DNA of 64,000 nucleotides from Ornithinimicrobium laminariae (lineage in GTDB: Bacteria > Actinomycetota > Actinomycetes > Actinomycetales > Dermatophilaceae). The stretch covers positions 496,001 to 560,000 of the forward strand of contig NZ_JAHZSU010000002.1 of the NCBI RefSeq assembly GCF_019457945.1, written 5' to 3'. A program made the position numbers and the translations under genes. Each line of letters begins with the position of its first letter. Position 1 is the first letter of the stretch. This document shows, in pieces, positions 1-8,678 of this stretch. The notes below the pieces were generated by a model. The model saw only the letters and a program-made list of their open reading frames with translations. It did no database searches and was not told where the DNA came from.

Positions 1-2
1 CG

Positions 3-53
3 TCAGAGCCGGTGACCCGTCCAGTTGGGCCCTCGGCTCCGAATACCCCGTGA
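3..53 (+). CDS. Possible C-terminal end of an upstream gene (partial)
   Basis: One frame is open from the window edge to a TGA at 51-53 and would encode a Pro/Thr/Ser-rich tail ending in PSAPNTP. A second frame is also open, to a TAG at 82-84, so the choice is uncertain. Nothing identifies the protein. The remaining bases up to 134 would carry the promoter or leader of the next gene. Confidence 0.2.
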   Translation, partial: SEPVTRPVGPSAPNTP

Positions 54-134
54 GGTTGAGAAGTCAACTGCCTAGTAGCCTTTAGATTGTCGAAGGTTTG
101 TTATCCCCCACCGTACGACCGATATGGAGTTCCC

Positions 135-1433
135 GTGACCCAGCAGGCCAGCGTTGCCGTAATTGGTTCTGGCATTTCCGGCCTGACCGCAGCTTACGAA
201 CTTCGAGAAACTCACCGCGTGACGGTATATGAGGTAGAGCCCCGTTTGGGCGGGCACACCCACACGCATGACGTTGCGGACCCAGACGGGCGTAATTACC
301 CAGTCGATTCCGGTTTCATCGTGCACAACGATCGAACATACCCCCTTCTGCGCCAACTTTTTAGAGAATTGAGCATCGAGGTTTTCCCCACCGAGATGAG
401 CATGAGCATCTCGTGTCAGGGCTGCGGGCTGGAATTCGCTGGTGGACGTGGGCTCAAGGGCATCCTTGCCAACCCCAAGCAACTCGCTGACAAGCGCTTC
501 CGCTCATTGCTGCTCTCAGTGCGCCGCTTTAACGCGGCCGCGAAAGAGTTTCTCGCCGCCGGCGACAGCGACGATCTCACTCCACTCGGTGATTGGTTGG
601 CAGCGTCTGGTTTCGATGACTACTTCACCCAGCACTACGCAGTGCCGGTTGTTTCGTGCGTCTGGAGCTCAGGCAACGAGTTGGCGTTGCGCTATCCTGC
701 GCGCTACCTGTTCCAGTTCCTCGACCACCACGGCCTGCTGAGCCTGACCGACAGCCCGCAGTGGTTCACCGTGGTTGGCGGCTCCAAAACGTATGTCGAG
801 GCCATCGCCCAACGACTCACCGACATCCGCACCGGCGACCCCGTCGTGCGGGTGACCCGCGACATGGGCCCGAACGCAGACCAGGTCTTAATCGTCACCG
901 AGTCTGGCACCGAGCAACTCGTTGACCAGGTGGTGATCGCGACCCACGCCGATGAGGCCCTGGCCATGCTTGATGACCCCAGCACCGATGAAGTCGACGT
1001 GCTGGGCGCCTTTGGCTACTCGCCAAACCACACGCTGCTGCATACCGACGAAACGCTGTTGCCGAAGGCCGCCCAAGCCCGAGCGTCATGGAACTACGCC
1101 ATGACCGGCTGCATTGACGTTGCCGATGGGGCCCGCGTGACCTATTGGATGAACCGCCTTCAAGGGCACGCCTCCTGGCAGCAATATCTCGTCACCCTGA
1201 ACGCGAGCGACCAGATTGACCCGTCCACGGTCATCGCCGAAATGGACTACATGCACCCTGAGTACACGCCGGAGTCAGTGGCCGCCCAACGTCGCCTGGA
1301 CTCACTTAACACGACCAGCACGTCGTATGCCGGCGCCTACCACGGGTGGGGATTCCACGAAGATGGTTGCCGGTCCGGTCACGCAGCAGCGCTGTGGACC
1401 AAATCGCGCACTCGCCTGGAGGCGCGTGCATGA
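135..1433 (+). CDS. FAD-dependent amine-oxidase-like oxidoreductase
   Basis: A flavoprotein of the NAD(P)-binding Rossmann / amine oxidase superfamily, 432 residues. An N-terminal GSGISG dinucleotide-binding motif sits at about residues 11-16, followed by an LGGHTHT segment typical of the family near residue 40. I prefer the GTG at 135 because GGAG lies 5 bases upstream and the Rossmann motif then starts at the expected distance. A TTG at 87 is in frame but would add 16 residues with no family character. The stop overlaps the next start (ATGA), so the gene is probably translationally coupled to the DUF1365-CFA fusion. In other bacteria this flavoprotein type neighbours DUF1365 and cyclopropane synthase genes, so a role in modifying membrane fatty acids is inferred. 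The exact reaction is not known. Confidence 0.8.
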   Translation: MTQQASVAVIGSGISGLTAAYELRETHRVTVYEVEPRLGGHTHTHDVADPDGRNYPVDSGFIVHNDRTYPLLRQLFRELSIEVFPTEMSMSISCQGCGLEFAGGRGLKGILANPKQLADKRFRSLLLSVRRFNAAAKEFLAAGDSDDLTPLGDWLAASGFDDYFTQHYAVPVVSCVWSSGNELALRYPARYLFQFLDHHGLLSLTDSPQWFTVVGGSKTYVEAIAQRLTDIRTGDPVVRVTRDMGPNADQVLIVTESGTEQLVDQVVIATHADEALAMLDDPSTDEVDVLGAFGYSPNHTLLHTDETLLPKAAQARASWNYAMTGCIDVADGARVTYWMNRLQGHASWQQYLVTLNASDQIDPSTVIAEMDYMHPEYTPESVAAQRRLDSLNTTSTSYAGAYHGWGFHEDGCRSGHAAALWTKSRTRLEARA

Positions 1434-3448
1434 TGACGGTCGACCTCCCTGCCCTCCCAGCCCTCGTGTCCGGCACGGTGGCTCATCAGCGGCGCGGACC
1501 GATCGACCACGGCCTGAAGCATGAGGTCTACCAGTGGCTAGTTGATCTCGACGACCTGCCCGAGTTTGGTGGCCCGTTGTCGAGCGTGTCCCGGTTTTCA
1601 GCCGAAGACCACCTGGGCGATCCCAGCAAGAGCATCAAATCGAACGTCATTGAGTTTGCCCGACTGAACGGCCTCAACTTGCCGCGAGATGTGCAGATCG
1701 TGATGCTCGCGAATGCGCGAGTGCTGGGCTACGTGTTTGACCCACTGAGCGTGCACTGGTGTTTGGACCGGGCATCTGGCGCAACCTTGGGCGTGATCGC
1801 CGAGGTGCACAACACCTATGGCGAGCGGCACGCATACCTGTTGCAGCCCAACGAGCACGGCAGTGCGGTTACACATAAACAGTTCTTTGTGTCACCATTC
1901 TACGATGTTACTGGTCGATACCGACTGACCTTTCGGCTATCGCCGGACCGAGTAGCGGTCGCGGTCACCCTGCATCGTGGCGGAGTCGTGCAGGAAAAAC
2001 CTGACTTCACTGCCACGTTCACCGGGAGACCGAGACGAGCAACCCGCGGCTCAGTGCTGCGCACCACCGTGCGCTACCCGCTGATGTCACAGCGAGTCAG
2101 CGCATTAATTAAGGCTCACGGCATATATCTGTGGGCGAAGAAGTTGCCTTTAATAGAACGTCCACACCACGAGCCTCCGAAAGGGGTTGAGATGACGCAG
2201 TCCGACATCGCAGCCACTTCCTCTGCGTCTGACCAGCCGGTCATGCCACTTGCCCCCGCCACTCCGATCCGTGGCGCCATCGCCAAGCGGCTCTATATCT
2301 CGGCAGCCGACAAAGTGCGAGCTCGAGTGCTGTGGCCCGATGGCAGCATCACTGGCGGCGGTGGCCCGGAGACCCCGGTCATGCAGTTGCTTAACCCTGA
2401 CCAGTTCTTTGCTCGGATTGCCCGCGACCTTAAGATCGGCTTTGGCGAGGCCTACATGGCAGGCGATTGGCGCGAAGCCCCCGGGCACGACTTGGCCGAC
2501 TTGCTGGAGCCTTGGGCCGCCAAGCTAGGCGAGCTAGTTCCTTCCGCCCTGCAGCCTTTGCGCGCCCTCACTGATTTGTCTGCCCCGCAAAACTCGCGCA
2601 ACACCCGCGAGGGGTCCAAGAACAACATCGAGGCTCACTACGACCTCTCCAACGAGTTGTTCACGCGCTTCCTCGACCCCTCGATGACGTACTCATCAGC
2701 ACTATTCGACACTGACGAGCCCCCTTTCAATGGCGACTTTGAGGCGGCTCAGCAGCGCAAGATCGATTCAATCTTGGATATGGCTGGTGTCCGCGAAGGC
2801 AGCCGGGTGCTGGAGATCGGCTCGGGGTGGGGCTCGGCCCTGATGCGCGCCGCGCAGCGCGGGGCAAACGTGACCAGCGTGACGCTGTCGCAGGAGCAAC
2901 GCGCTTTGGCGCAAGAGCGAGTCGACGCTGCTGGCCTGAGCGATCGCGTGGACCTGCGGATCCAGGACTACCGCGATGTCACCGGCGAGTTCGACGCCAT
3001 CATCAGCATCGAAATGATTGAGGCGGTCGGCGAAGAGTTTTGGCCGACCTACTTTGCCGCGATCGACTCACTGCTGGCACCTGGTGGCCGTGCGGCAATT
3101 CAGTCGATCATCATTGGCCACGATGACTTGGTGGCCACCCGCAAGTCGCAGTCGTGGATCACGAAGTACGTCTTCCCCGGTGGCACGCTGCCCTCGATCC
3201 GCGGAATCAACGATGTGCTGCGCGAGCACACGGCCCTGCACATCAGCCGTGACCTCAGCTTTGGCCGCCACTACGCGGCGACCTTATTGCGTTGGCGTCA
3301 GTCGTTCCTGGCCAACTGGGACGACATCGCCCAGCACGGCTTCGATGAGCGTTTCCGACGCATGTGGGTCTTCTACCTCGCCTACTGCGAGGCTGGCTTC
3401 CGCGCTCGGCACATCAATGTGCACCAACTGCAGTTAGTGCGCGACTAG
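1430..3448 (+). CDS. DUF1365 domain fused to cyclopropane-fatty-acid-synthase-type methyltransferase
   Basis: A 672-residue protein. Residues 1 to about 250 match DUF1365 (segments FDPLSVHWC and HNTYGERHAYLL). Residues 255-672 are a SAM-dependent methyltransferase of the CFA synthase family, with HYDLSNELF near 402, TYSSALF after it, SAM motif VLEIGSGWGS near 460 and SIEMIEAVGEE further on. CFA synthases act on unsaturated chains of membrane phospholipids. The two domains are usually separate neighbouring genes, but here no stop divides them. The ATG at 1430 has GGAGG 7 bases upstream and overlaps the previous stop. An in-frame ATG at 2192 (residue 255) has its own AGGGG, so a separate CFA product is possible. 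Whether the product makes a cyclopropane ring or a methyl branch cannot be told from the sequence. Confidence 0.88.
   Translation: MMTVDLPALPALVSGTVAHQRRGPIDHGLKHEVYQWLVDLDDLPEFGGPLSSVSRFSAEDHLGDPSKSIKSNVIEFARLNGLNLPRDVQIVMLANARVLGYVFDPLSVHWCLDRASGATLGVIAEVHNTYGERHAYLLQPNEHGSAVTHKQFFVSPFYDVTGRYRLTFRLSPDRVAVAVTLHRGGVVQEKPDFTATFTGRPRRATRGSVLRTTVRYPLMSQRVSALIKAHGIYLWAKKLPLIERPHHEPPKGVEMTQSDIAATSSASDQPVMPLAPATPIRGAIAKRLYISAADKVRARVLWPDGSITGGGGPETPVMQLLNPDQFFARIARDLKIGFGEAYMAGDWREAPGHDLADLLEPWAAKLGELVPSALQPLRALTDLSAPQNSRNTREGSKNNIEAHYDLSNELFTRFLDPSMTYSSALFDTDEPPFNGDFEAAQQRKIDSILDMAGVREGSRVLEIGSGWGSALMRAAQRGANVTSVTLSQEQRALAQERVDAAGLSDRVDLRIQDYRDVTGEFDAIISIEMIEAVGEEFWPTYFAAIDSLLAPGGRAAIQSIIIGHDDLVATRKSQSWITKYVFPGGTLPSIRGINDVLREHTALHISRDLSFGRHYAATLLRWRQSFLANWDDIAQHGFDERFRRMWVFYLAYCEAGFRARHINVHQLQLVRD
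2182..2194 (+). promoter_or_regulatory. Internal ribosome-binding site and start codon inside the fusion
   Basis: AGGGG at 2182-2186 lies 5 bases before an in-frame ATG at 2192, exactly at the DUF1365/CFA domain boundary. It looks like the retained start site of a formerly separate CFA gene and could produce a second, shorter protein of about 418 residues. Confidence 0.5.
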
Positions 3449-3459
3449 CCAAGCACCAA

Positions 3460-3488
3460 GCGAGAAAACACCGAGCGAGAAACACCGA
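3460..3488 (+). repeat. Short imperfect direct repeat between convergent genes
   Basis: Two near-identical units of GCGAGAAA(A)CACCGA, 15 and 14 bases, lie back to back just after the CFA stop. The rest of the 3449-3580 gap holds no gene I can support. An 8-base CCAAGCAC near its left end has its complement GTGCTTGG near 3550, too far apart to be a convincing hairpin. Confidence 0.4.
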
Positions 3489-3580
3489 GCCCGGAGCATC
3501 CGACCGCGTCCGCCACAGTGGTTTAGCAGTTCTGGGATACTCAAGGCTCTTAGTGCTTGGTGACGCCTGTGACGAAACTC

Positions 3581-4201
3581 TTACGTCAGCGACAGCAGTC
3601 GGTCGAGGACACTTTGCAGTCCTTCGTGCAGGTCAGACGCCGTTTCGCCACGACCCAACTGATCTCGCACCAGGTTTGGAGACAGGCCCGCGAGCAGATA
3701 GTCAGCCCAGTAATCAGGGCTGGGTGCGATTTCTTCGCCCAGCTCCTGGACCAGCACTAGGACGTGGTGGCGCCAGGTGAGATATGGGTCGGCTGTTCGG
3801 CCCGCTGCCCTGTCGACTGCGATCCGCAGATCCAGGTCGACAATCGTGTGGTCAAGCAAGGCGTGCAAGAAAGCCTCGATACGAGACTGCGGGCCATAGC
3901 CAGCCGCGCCGTCTTCGCCGGGACCTAATGGAGCAGGACCTTGCAAGAACTTCGTTTGAAACTTCTCTTCAGCCTCGCTGAGAACGGCCAGAAGCAGTCC
4001 TCGTCGATCACCAAAGCGACGGTAAAGCGTTCCGACACCAACGCCTGCTTTGTCAGCGACAGCCTGCATCGTAACGTGATCGATGCCTTCTTCAATGAGA
4101 GCGTTGGTAGCGGCCAAAATGGCAATCCGGTTGCGGGTAGCATCCGCGCGTTCTCGGCGGGGTTTGGACAACAGGGACGCCGATTCTTCAGGGGTAATCA
4201 T
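3581..4201 (-). CDS. TetR-family transcriptional regulator
   Basis: A 206-residue DNA-binding repressor. The N-terminal helix-turn-helix spans about residues 18-70, with the hallmark GVGVGTLYRRFGDRRGLLLAV, preceded by the usual ILAATNALIEEG helix. The C-terminal half is the divergent helical ligand and dimer domain, so the effector cannot be predicted. The gene converges on the CFA fusion and is followed downstream by nothing it clearly controls. A 20-bp palindrome directly upstream of its start suggests autoregulation. Confidence 0.92.
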   Translation of the reverse strand: MITPEESASLLSKPRRERADATRNRIAILAATNALIEEGIDHVTMQAVADKAGVGVGTLYRRFGDRRGLLLAVLSEAEEKFQTKFLQGPAPLGPGEDGAAGYGPQSRIEAFLHALLDHTIVDLDLRIAVDRAAGRTADPYLTWRHHVLVLVQELGEEIAPSPDYWADYLLAGLSPNLVRDQLGRGETASDLHEGLQSVLDRLLSLT

Positions 4202-4212
4202 CGGGGCTCCTT

Positions 4213-4232
4213 GCGAGTGTTTGTACTCTCGC
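4213..4232. promoter_or_regulatory. Candidate TetR operator palindrome
   Basis: The 20-bp site has the form GCGAGnGTnnnnACnCTCGC and is symmetric at 14 of 20 positions. It ends 11 bases before the tetR start codon. A TTGACT-like -35 lies on the minus strand at 4253-4248. Size, symmetry and position fit a TetR autoregulatory operator; the assignment is inferred. The rest of 4233-4320 shows no gene. Confidence 0.45.
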
Positions 4233-4320
4233 CAGGGTAGTCTCCGGAGTCAATTCCGTTTGCCAGCGTGAAGCCTTTCTCATTCAAACCCCTTGTGGCG
4301 CAGGGATTCTGAGCAAAAAT

Positions 4321-5364
4321 CTATTTATCGGAACTAGGCTTCCAAAGGTTAATTCCAGCCTCGACAGCATGGCCATCGATAGCCTCTAATTCTCTTTCAC
4401 TAAAGGCCATATTCTGTAGTGACCCAAGGCTATTCTCTAGTTGCGCAACACTACTCGCGCCGACCAATACCGAGGTTACTCGGTCATCTCGAAGCGCCCA
4501 GGCAAGTGCCATCTGGGCCAGGCTCTGCCCACGTGATTCAGCAATCTCACTAAGCGCTCGGACGTGCGCCAGCGACGTCTCGTTGAGCAGCGTTGGATCG
4601 AGCGACTTCCCCTGGGCAGCCCGCGATCCCTCGGGGATGCCGTTGAGATATTTTTTCGTCAGCATCCCCTGAGCCAGTGGCGAGAAAGCAATGCACCCGG
4701 TGCCGGTGTCGCCGAGCGCATCCAGCAGGTCTTCTTCGATCCAACGATTAAGCATTGAATAGGACGGCTGGTGAATCAAGAGCGGGGTGCCCATCTCGGT
4801 CAAAATCTGAACCGCTTCGCGAGTGCGCTGTCCCGAGTACGACGAAATGCCGACATAGAGCGCCTTGCCCGCGCGAACTGCGCTATCGAGGGCGCCCATG
4901 GTCTCTTCCAGCGGTGTCTCGTCATCGAAGCGGTGGCTATAGAAGATGTCGACGTAGTCCAGGCCCAGTCGCTGCAGCGACTGGTCCAAAGAAGCTGTCA
5001 GATACTTGCGACTGCCCCCGCCCTGGCCATATGGGCCGGGCCACATGTCATACCCGGCCTTGGAACTGATGATCATCTCGTCGCGGTAGCGCTTGAAGTC
5101 TTGGGCAAAGATCGTGCCGAAATTGCGCTCGGCCGAGCCGTAGGGAGGGCCGTAGTTGTTGGCCAAGTCGAAGTGCGTCACACCCAGGTCGAATGCTCGG
5201 CGCAGCGTCGAGCGCTGACTATCAAGGGAGAAGTCATCCCCGAAGTTGTGCCACAGACCCAGCGAGACGGCCGGCAACATCAGGCCGCTGCGCCCCACCC
5301 TTCGATAGGTCATCTCGTCGTATCGAGAGCGGTCGGCCTGGTAGTCATCGCTATGCGCAGTCAT
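4321..5364 (-). CDS. Aldo-keto reductase (YghZ / L-glyceraldehyde-3-phosphate reductase type)
   Basis: A 347-residue NADPH-dependent TIM-barrel reductase that reduces aldehydes to alcohols. The N-terminus (YRRVGRSGLMLPAVSLGLWHNFG) and DLANNYGPPYGSAERNFG, carrying the catalytic Tyr, match the YghZ/GpR branch. SSKAGYDMWPGPYGQGGGSRKYL and the YSHRFDD segment with the catalytic His are also characteristic. In E. coli the relative acts on L-glyceraldehyde 3-phosphate and methylglyoxal; the substrate here is inferred. The start ATG overlaps the stop of the upstream PhzF-like gene (ATGA), so the two form an operon. Confidence 0.9.
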   Translation of the reverse strand: MTAHSDDYQADRSRYDEMTYRRVGRSGLMLPAVSLGLWHNFGDDFSLDSQRSTLRRAFDLGVTHFDLANNYGPPYGSAERNFGTIFAQDFKRYRDEMIISSKAGYDMWPGPYGQGGGSRKYLTASLDQSLQRLGLDYVDIFYSHRFDDETPLEETMGALDSAVRAGKALYVGISSYSGQRTREAVQILTEMGTPLLIHQPSYSMLNRWIEEDLLDALGDTGTGCIAFSPLAQGMLTKKYLNGIPEGSRAAQGKSLDPTLLNETSLAHVRALSEIAESRGQSLAQMALAWALRDDRVTSVLVGASSVAQLENSLGSLQNMAFSERELEAIDGHAVEAGINLWKPSSDK

Positions 5365-6269
5365 AGAGCCATCATGTCGATCTCGCCCTGGATCCGCACC
5401 TTCGCCTGGCCCCCCACCCAGGTGTCAACGCCATCGTGTCTGATTCGGACCCGACCGGTTCGTCCGAGCACGGTGCCTTGCGCCGCGATGTAGTTAGCAG
5501 GAGCCAGACCTGCGCCGATCAGCCACTTCGCTAGCCCTGCATTCAAACTGCCGGTGACCGGGTCTTCCACTCCAGAGCCCAAGCTGGGGCAGAAGGCACG
5601 GACCTCGAAGTCACTCTCGTGGCTGGCGTCGTGGGAACCGATCACGCCGATCATCACTTGCCCGACGACCGGGTCGACGATCTGCCCCAGCGCTGGGTAG
5701 TCAGCCGTGATCCCCAAGACCTGCTCGGCGCTGGTCAAGAGCAGGCCAAGCCAACGCGGACCGTTATCGACCCATTCGGCGGCGACGACCTGCTCAGGGC
5801 TCAACCCCAAGGCAGCGATCACTGCCTCGCGCACCTGCGGGCTCGGTTCGCCACTGTGCAGCAATGGCGGCGCCGCGAATGCCAACTCGCCGCCGGGCAG
5901 CCCGTCTAGCGGCGCCGCGTCCAGTCGAATCGTGATGAGCCCAGCGGCACACTCTTGAATGACAACCCCCGGCGTCTGCGGGATACCTCCAGCCGCCAAC
6001 CAGGCCTGAGCGCTGCCCAAGGTGGGGTGCCCGGCGAAAGGTAACTCTTCGTCCGTGGTGAAGATGCGCAGCCGGTAGTCGGCCCTCGGGTCGGTGGGTG
6101 GCAGCAAAAACGTCGTCTCGGACAGGTTCGTCCAGTTGGCAAACCGCTGCATGGCCTGGCCGTCGAGGCGCTGTGCCACCTGCGGACTTGAGTCGAGATG
6201 GACGACCGCCACCGGGTTGCCGCCAAAGGGACTCTGGGAGAACACATCGACCTGGGTAAAGCGCGTCAT
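5361..6269 (-). CDS. PhzF-family isomerase/epimerase
   Basis: About 302 residues with the PhzF fold. Diagnostic segments are FTQVDVFSQSPFGGNPVAVV at the N-terminus, NLSETTFLLPP with the conserved catalytic Glu, ELPFAGHPTLGSAQ, and EDPVTGSLNAGLAKWL near the C-terminus. The family includes phenazine enzyme PhzF and many uncharacterised isomerases; no phenazine genes occur here, so the substrate is unknown. A GTG at 6278 is in frame, but the ATG at 6269 directly begins the conserved TRFTQVDVF block and is preferred. It is translationally coupled to the aldo-keto reductase that follows. Confidence 0.88.
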   Translation of the reverse strand: MTRFTQVDVFSQSPFGGNPVAVVHLDSSPQVAQRLDGQAMQRFANWTNLSETTFLLPPTDPRADYRLRIFTTDEELPFAGHPTLGSAQAWLAAGGIPQTPGVVIQECAAGLITIRLDAAPLDGLPGGELAFAAPPLLHSGEPSPQVREAVIAALGLSPEQVVAAEWVDNGPRWLGLLLTSAEQVLGITADYPALGQIVDPVVGQVMIGVIGSHDASHESDFEVRAFCPSLGSGVEDPVTGSLNAGLAKWLIGAGLAPANYIAAQGTVLGRTGRVRIRHDGVDTWVGGQAKVRIQGEIDMMAL

Positions 6270-6317
6270 GCAGACCACGCTAGCCGCCCTACGACGCGGG
6301 AATGGGCGAGTGTCCGG

Positions 6318-6845
6318 GTGATCAGCCCACCCCTGGACGCCAAGACGATGGCCGTCCGCGACTTCCTCGACCGGCTAGGGATGCCTAACGCCACCTATGC
6401 GCCCGACTCGGTGACCGTCAGCAGTTGCTGGCTGAGGCTGAGATCGAGGGCGAACCGCAGTATCCCGTTCTCGCGATGTTGAACCGACCAGCATTGCAGG
6501 CAGCGACGCCACACGACGTTGCTAAGATGACCGCGTCGCGAGGGATGGCAAACGCTCCGGTGTATGTCGTCGGCGGCGGCAATGCTCAGCACGTGACCAT
6601 CGTGATCCGCCGCGACAGCCGGCGCTCCTCGATGTCGTCCTATCTGATCAACGAAAATTGAGCGTCTGCACCGGGTCAGACGTGCCCAAGGAGCAGTGGG
6701 TCGATGGGATGCCGCCCAAGACGCTTGCCACCACGGTGCCTGGCGTCTTTGCCGTCGGCGACATCCGTGGGGGTCGATGAAGCGGGTCGCTTCGGCGAGC
6801 GATGAGGGAGCCAATGTGGTCTCGCTCTCACGAACTACTCGATGC
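6318..6845 (+). pseudogene. Degraded thioredoxin-reductase-like FAD oxidoreductase
   Basis: Three disjoint pieces in different frames, in the right order, resemble the long two-domain thioredoxin-reductase-like proteins of actinobacteria. First comes AVRDFLDRLGMPNATY (from about 6350), matching the N-terminal domain. Next is a frame carrying VYVVGGGNA followed by VTIVIRRDSRRSSMSSYLI (to 6661), the NAD-binding Rossmann part with a deletion in it. Last is TVPGVFAVGDIRGG (6691-6780), the C-terminal FAD motif, which after a frameshift continues as SMKRVASASDEGANVV. The FAD-binding N-terminal motif and the CxxC region are missing. No intact reading frame covers it. Confidence 0.8.
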
Positions 6846-6857
6846 GACGGAACACGC

Positions 6858-7895
6858 TTAAACGTCGACGCACCAGGGTTGGCCAACGATGCTCGCCGTC
6901 ACCTGTTGACCGACGGAGACGGTGTTGCCCAACGACACCTCACCAGCCACCTCGAGTCCGTCGCCAACTGCTACCCGCGCGATCTGCCTTGAGCCGGCCC
7001 AGGTCAGGCTCCGCACTTGGCCAGCGATGGGGCCTTGTGCGGTGTCGGCGCTGACCTGCACTTGCTCGCGGCGGACCAACATCACTGACTGCCTCGATGC
7101 GCTATTACCATCGTCGGCGCAGCGGATAGGCCAGGCGCCGAGCGCGCTGGTGTGGTGAGCATCGGTGCACGTCCCGACCACTTCGCTAAAACCACCAATG
7201 ACCCTGGCCACCTGCACACTTGCCGGTTCGGCAAACAAAGCGGCCAGCGGGGCGTGTTGGGCAATCTTGGAGTCGTGCAGCACGGCGACGTCATCGGCCA
7301 GTCCGGCCTCAGCCATGTCATGCGTGACCATCACAATGGTCGGCTTCAACTCGGCCCGGACTTGGCCTAGGAGAGCGTGCATGTCGTGACGCAACTCGGT
7401 GTCGAGCGCACTAAATGGCTCATCAAGCAACAGCACGTGGGGCTTGGCAGCGAGCGCCCGCGCCAGAGCCACCCGTTGTTCTTGGCCGCCCGAGAGTTGC
7501 CGGGGACGGCGTCGGCCCATATCGGGCAACCGCACCATTTCCAGGCATCGTTGGGCCTCTGCCCGGGCGTCGCTGCGATTGACGCCAGCCACATCGCCTG
7601 CGAAGGCCACGTTGTCGAGGACGCTGAGGTGATCAAAGAGGTGAGGTTTTTGGAACATCATCGTCAAGCCACGTCTTTCCGGCGGCAGGTCATCGACACG
7701 ACCTTCATCGACGTACACATGCCCGGCTTCAGGGCGATTAAGCCCAGAGATCACTCGCAGCAGTGTGCTTTTGCCTGAGCCCGAAGCACCGACGATGGCG
7801 GTCATTGAGCCCTCGGGCACCGCAAGCGACACGTCGTCCAGGGTGGCTTTTTCGGCTCCAGGATGTGTGAACCGCAAGCCTTCAACGCGCATCAT
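6858..7895 (-). CDS. ABC importer ATP-binding protein (YnjD-like)
   Basis: A 345-residue ATPase that energises the neighbouring importer. Walker A GASGSGKST lies near residues 36-44, the signature is LSGGQEQRVALARAL, Walker B is LLLDEPFSALD, and the H-loop is MVTHD. The last 110 residues form a TOBE-like extension, so it is longer than E. coli YnjD (about 217 residues). Its start overlaps the stop of permease 2 (ATGA). It is the last gene of a minus-strand operon SBP-permease-permease-ATPase. The transported substrate is unknown. Confidence 0.92.
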   Translation of the reverse strand: MMRVEGLRFTHPGAEKATLDDVSLAVPEGSMTAIVGASGSGKSTLLRVISGLNRPEAGHVYVDEGRVDDLPPERRGLTMMFQKPHLFDHLSVLDNVAFAGDVAGVNRSDARAEAQRCLEMVRLPDMGRRRPRQLSGGQEQRVALARALAAKPHVLLLDEPFSALDTELRHDMHALLGQVRAELKPTIVMVTHDMAEAGLADDVAVLHDSKIAQHAPLAALFAEPASVQVARVIGGFSEVVGTCTDAHHTSALGAWPIRCADDGNSASRQSVMLVRREQVQVSADTAQGPIAGQVRSLTWAGSRQIARVAVGDGLEVAGEVSLGNTVSVGQQVTASIVGQPWCVDV

Positions 7896-8659
7896 CGTCG
7901 GACCAGCCTGCCAATCAGGAGGGCCGCGACCAGGGGCAGTGCCACCGCAACGGCGAGCGCCGAAGTCAGCGGCTCATTGCCGGTGCCTGATGCACTCGCT
8001 GCAACCAAGATCGGGGCGGTCACCAGGCGGCCACCGCCGATGATGAGGGTGATCACGTAGTCGCTCCAGCCTACGAGAAAGGCCATCGCGGCAGCAGCCC
8101 AAAGCGCGGGAGCTATAGCGGGCAAGGTGACCTTTCGAGTGGCCTGGGTGGCACTGGCTCCCAGCATGCGGGCTTGATCTTCGATCTGGCTGTCGAGGCC
8201 AGCGTATGCCGAGCGCACGATATAGGTCGTATAAGGAACCGCGAACACGGTCAGCAAGACCACCACTGCGACCGGTTGTGGGATGTGCAACCGCAAGAGC
8301 AGGACGTCAAGGCCCATTGCCAGGGCAAACGGAGGCAACGCGATGGGAGCAAGCAGCAGCGCGGCCGACCAAGGGTGGCGGCCACCGATCTGCCAGCCGA
8401 GCGCGCGGCCAGCTAAGGCACCGATCGGCACCGCAATCGCAGCCACGATGAGCCCCAAAACGGTGGAGCGCAGCAAGGCAGGGACCATGTGGTCGCCGTA
8501 AGCCTCCCGCCAGCCCACCAAGCCCCAGGTGGGCAGTAGGTCGCCAGTGGGCCACCGGTCCGCGAGCGACCACAGCATGATCGGCAACAGGGGCAAGACA
8601 AACCAGATCAGCAAGAGGGCGCCGCCACCCCATCGCCAGAGCGGCGAGAATCTGCTCAT
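7892..8659 (-). CDS. ABC importer permease, second subunit (YnjC-like half)
   Basis: A 255-residue integral membrane protein with about six predicted hydrophobic segments. The binding-protein-dependent transport (EAA loop) motif appears in IEDQARMLGASATQATRKVTLPAIAPAL. It forms a heterodimeric channel with the gene at 8679. E. coli YnjC is one protein with both permease halves; here they are separate. Its stop overlaps the ATPase start. A 19-base gap separates it from the preceding permease. Confidence 0.9.
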   Translation of the reverse strand: MSRFSPLWRWGGGALLLIWFVLPLLPIMLWSLADRWPTGDLLPTWGLVGWREAYGDHMVPALLRSTVLGLIVAAIAVPIGALAGRALGWQIGGRHPWSAALLLAPIALPPFALAMGLDVLLLRLHIPQPVAVVVLLTVFAVPYTTYIVRSAYAGLDSQIEDQARMLGASATQATRKVTLPAIAPALWAAAAMAFLVGWSDYVITLIIGGGRLVTAPILVAASASGTGNEPLTSALAVAVALPLVAALLIGRLVRR

Positions 8660-8678
8660 CGAACTACCTCTTGGCTAC

